Source: Chloroflexota bacterium
GTDB taxonomy: Bacteria; Chloroflexota; Chloroflexia; Thermomicrobiales; UBA6265
DNA length: 7,435 nucleotides
Assembly (NCBI GenBank): GCA_019348515.1
Contig: JAHWJF010000166.1
Coordinates: forward strand, 1 to 7,435
Reading direction: 5' to 3'
This document shows, one piece after another, positions 6,647 through 7,435 of the stretch (position 1 is the first letter of the stretch; every line of letters begins with the position of its first letter). The position numbers were made by a program, and so were the translations under genes. The notes beneath the pieces are model-generated. The model saw only the letters and a program-made list of their open reading frames with translations. It searched no databases and had not been told where the DNA came from.

Positions 6647-7435
6647 GTGAGAACCACTGAAACCGAAACGCAGGCTCAGACCGTAACCGCCCCTGGCCAC
6701 GTGCCGAGCGCCGGGGAATCTTCGGATGGACTCGACCCGTCGCAGCTTCCAGCAGATATCGAACGAATCGACCTCAGCGACCCTGATTACCGGGAACATG
6801 CCTTCGAGCGCTATGAAGAGCTGCGCGCGAAGTGTCCCGTGACCCGGGCGATCATCACGAGTGGCGACGAAAGCGGCGGTAATCGCGGCTTTTTCAATCG
6901 ACCACTTTGGCTGGTCACCGACTACGAGGAAGGGTCACGTGCTCTGCTGGACCGGGCCATCACCGTGGACATGGCTTCGGTACTGACGCCGGAACAGCTT
7001 GCACAGATGCCGGAGACGCCTCCGGAATTCCAGCCACTGATGCGGAATATCCTGACGGTCGATCCGCCGGAGCACACGCGGCTGCGAAAGCTTGTGCAGC
7101 CCTCCTTCACGGCAAGCGCTATCGAGAAACTGCGGCCCAGGATCCAGCAGATCACCGATGAACTCCTGGATGCCATCGAAACCGCAGCCGTGGAGCGCGG
7201 AGAACACGCGCCCAACCGGACGATGGAGCTGATCTCGCAGTTCTCGTACCCGCTTCCGGTCACCGTCATCTGCGAGATGCTGGGTATTCCACCTGACGAT
7301 CGAGAGCAGACCCGGCTCTGGTCGGAGAACCTCCTCTCCGCACAGACGCCGGAGCGGATGGAGGAGATCGGGCGCAACATCGGCGAGTTCATCGCCTATC
7401 TACGCGAGCTCTTCGCTCGGAAGCGGGAGACCCCT
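6647..7435 (+). CDS. Cytochrome P450, N-terminal 263 residues
   Basis: Soluble bacterial haem monooxygenase of the P450 superfamily, truncated by the right edge; the frame is open to the end. The decisive motif is D139-P-P-E-H143-T-R145-L-R147 with the following K-L-V and S-F-T, the helix C region in which His and Arg contact the haem propionates. The segment around residues 199-220 (hydrophobic helix ending in M-L-G-I-P-P-D-D) is the typical helix F region. The helix I oxygen-binding motif, the ExxR pair and the haem-ligand cysteine would lie beyond the window. A poorly conserved, Thr/Glu-rich N-terminus of about 35 residues precedes the first recognisable part. The start is GTG, because a TAG sits two codons upstream in frame. 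AGGA at 6632-6635 is a ribosome site with a rather long 11-base gap. The substrate is unknown, and nothing in the neighbourhood identifies it or a redox partner. Confidence 0.93.
   Translation, partial: MRTTETETQAQTVTAPGHVPSAGESSDGLDPSQLPADIERIDLSDPDYREHAFERYEELRAKCPVTRAIITSGDESGGNRGFFNRPLWLVTDYEEGSRALLDRAITVDMASVLTPEQLAQMPETPPEFQPLMRNILTVDPPEHTRLRKLVQPSFTASAIEKLRPRIQQITDELLDAIETAAVERGEHAPNRTMELISQFSYPLPVTVICEMLGIPPDDREQTRLWSENLLSAQTPERMEEIGRNIGEFIAYLRELFARKRETP

Overview
High-GC bacterial DNA with five protein-coding genes and no RNA gene, transposon or CRISPR array. Base composition, the style of the genes and the small GGGTGAYA-type octamer repeats between genes suggest a high-GC Gram-positive-like or Chloroflexota organism. 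A Thermomicrobia/Sphaerobacter-like source is my best guess, but it rests on general impression and no marker gene is present.

Layout. The left two thirds (1-4666) is read entirely on the minus strand. In transcription order it holds a 466-residue membrane protein that I read as a divergent pentameric ligand-gated ion channel (pLGIC-like) subunit with three extra N-terminal membrane helices (4666-3266). Next comes a YbaL/Kef-type CPA2 cation:proton antiporter with a C-terminal NAD-binding RCK_N domain (3181-1460). A hairpin terminator pointing the same way follows (1383-1355), then the N-terminal 393 residues of a large APC-superfamily permease that runs off the left edge (1179-1). The first two genes are 84 bp apart and could be cotranscribed. 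The permease lies beyond the terminator and is probably a separate unit.

The right third is read on the plus strand. A complete adenine deaminase (4844-6568) diverges from the channel-like gene across a 177-bp intergenic region that contains an inverted repeat. It is followed by the first 263 residues of a cytochrome P450 (6647 to the right edge). The deaminase stop codon lies inside a short octamer repeat, part of which folds into a hairpin; a related octamer repeat lies upstream of the permease.

How the genes may work together. The minus-strand genes all concern membrane transport of ions or small solutes: a putative gated channel, a nucleotide-sensing K+/H+-type antiporter and an amino-acid-type permease. 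The deaminase is a purine salvage enzyme with no obvious link to its neighbours. The P450 substrate cannot be told from the part present. The most unusual item is the channel-like protein with its 3+4 membrane-helix architecture.
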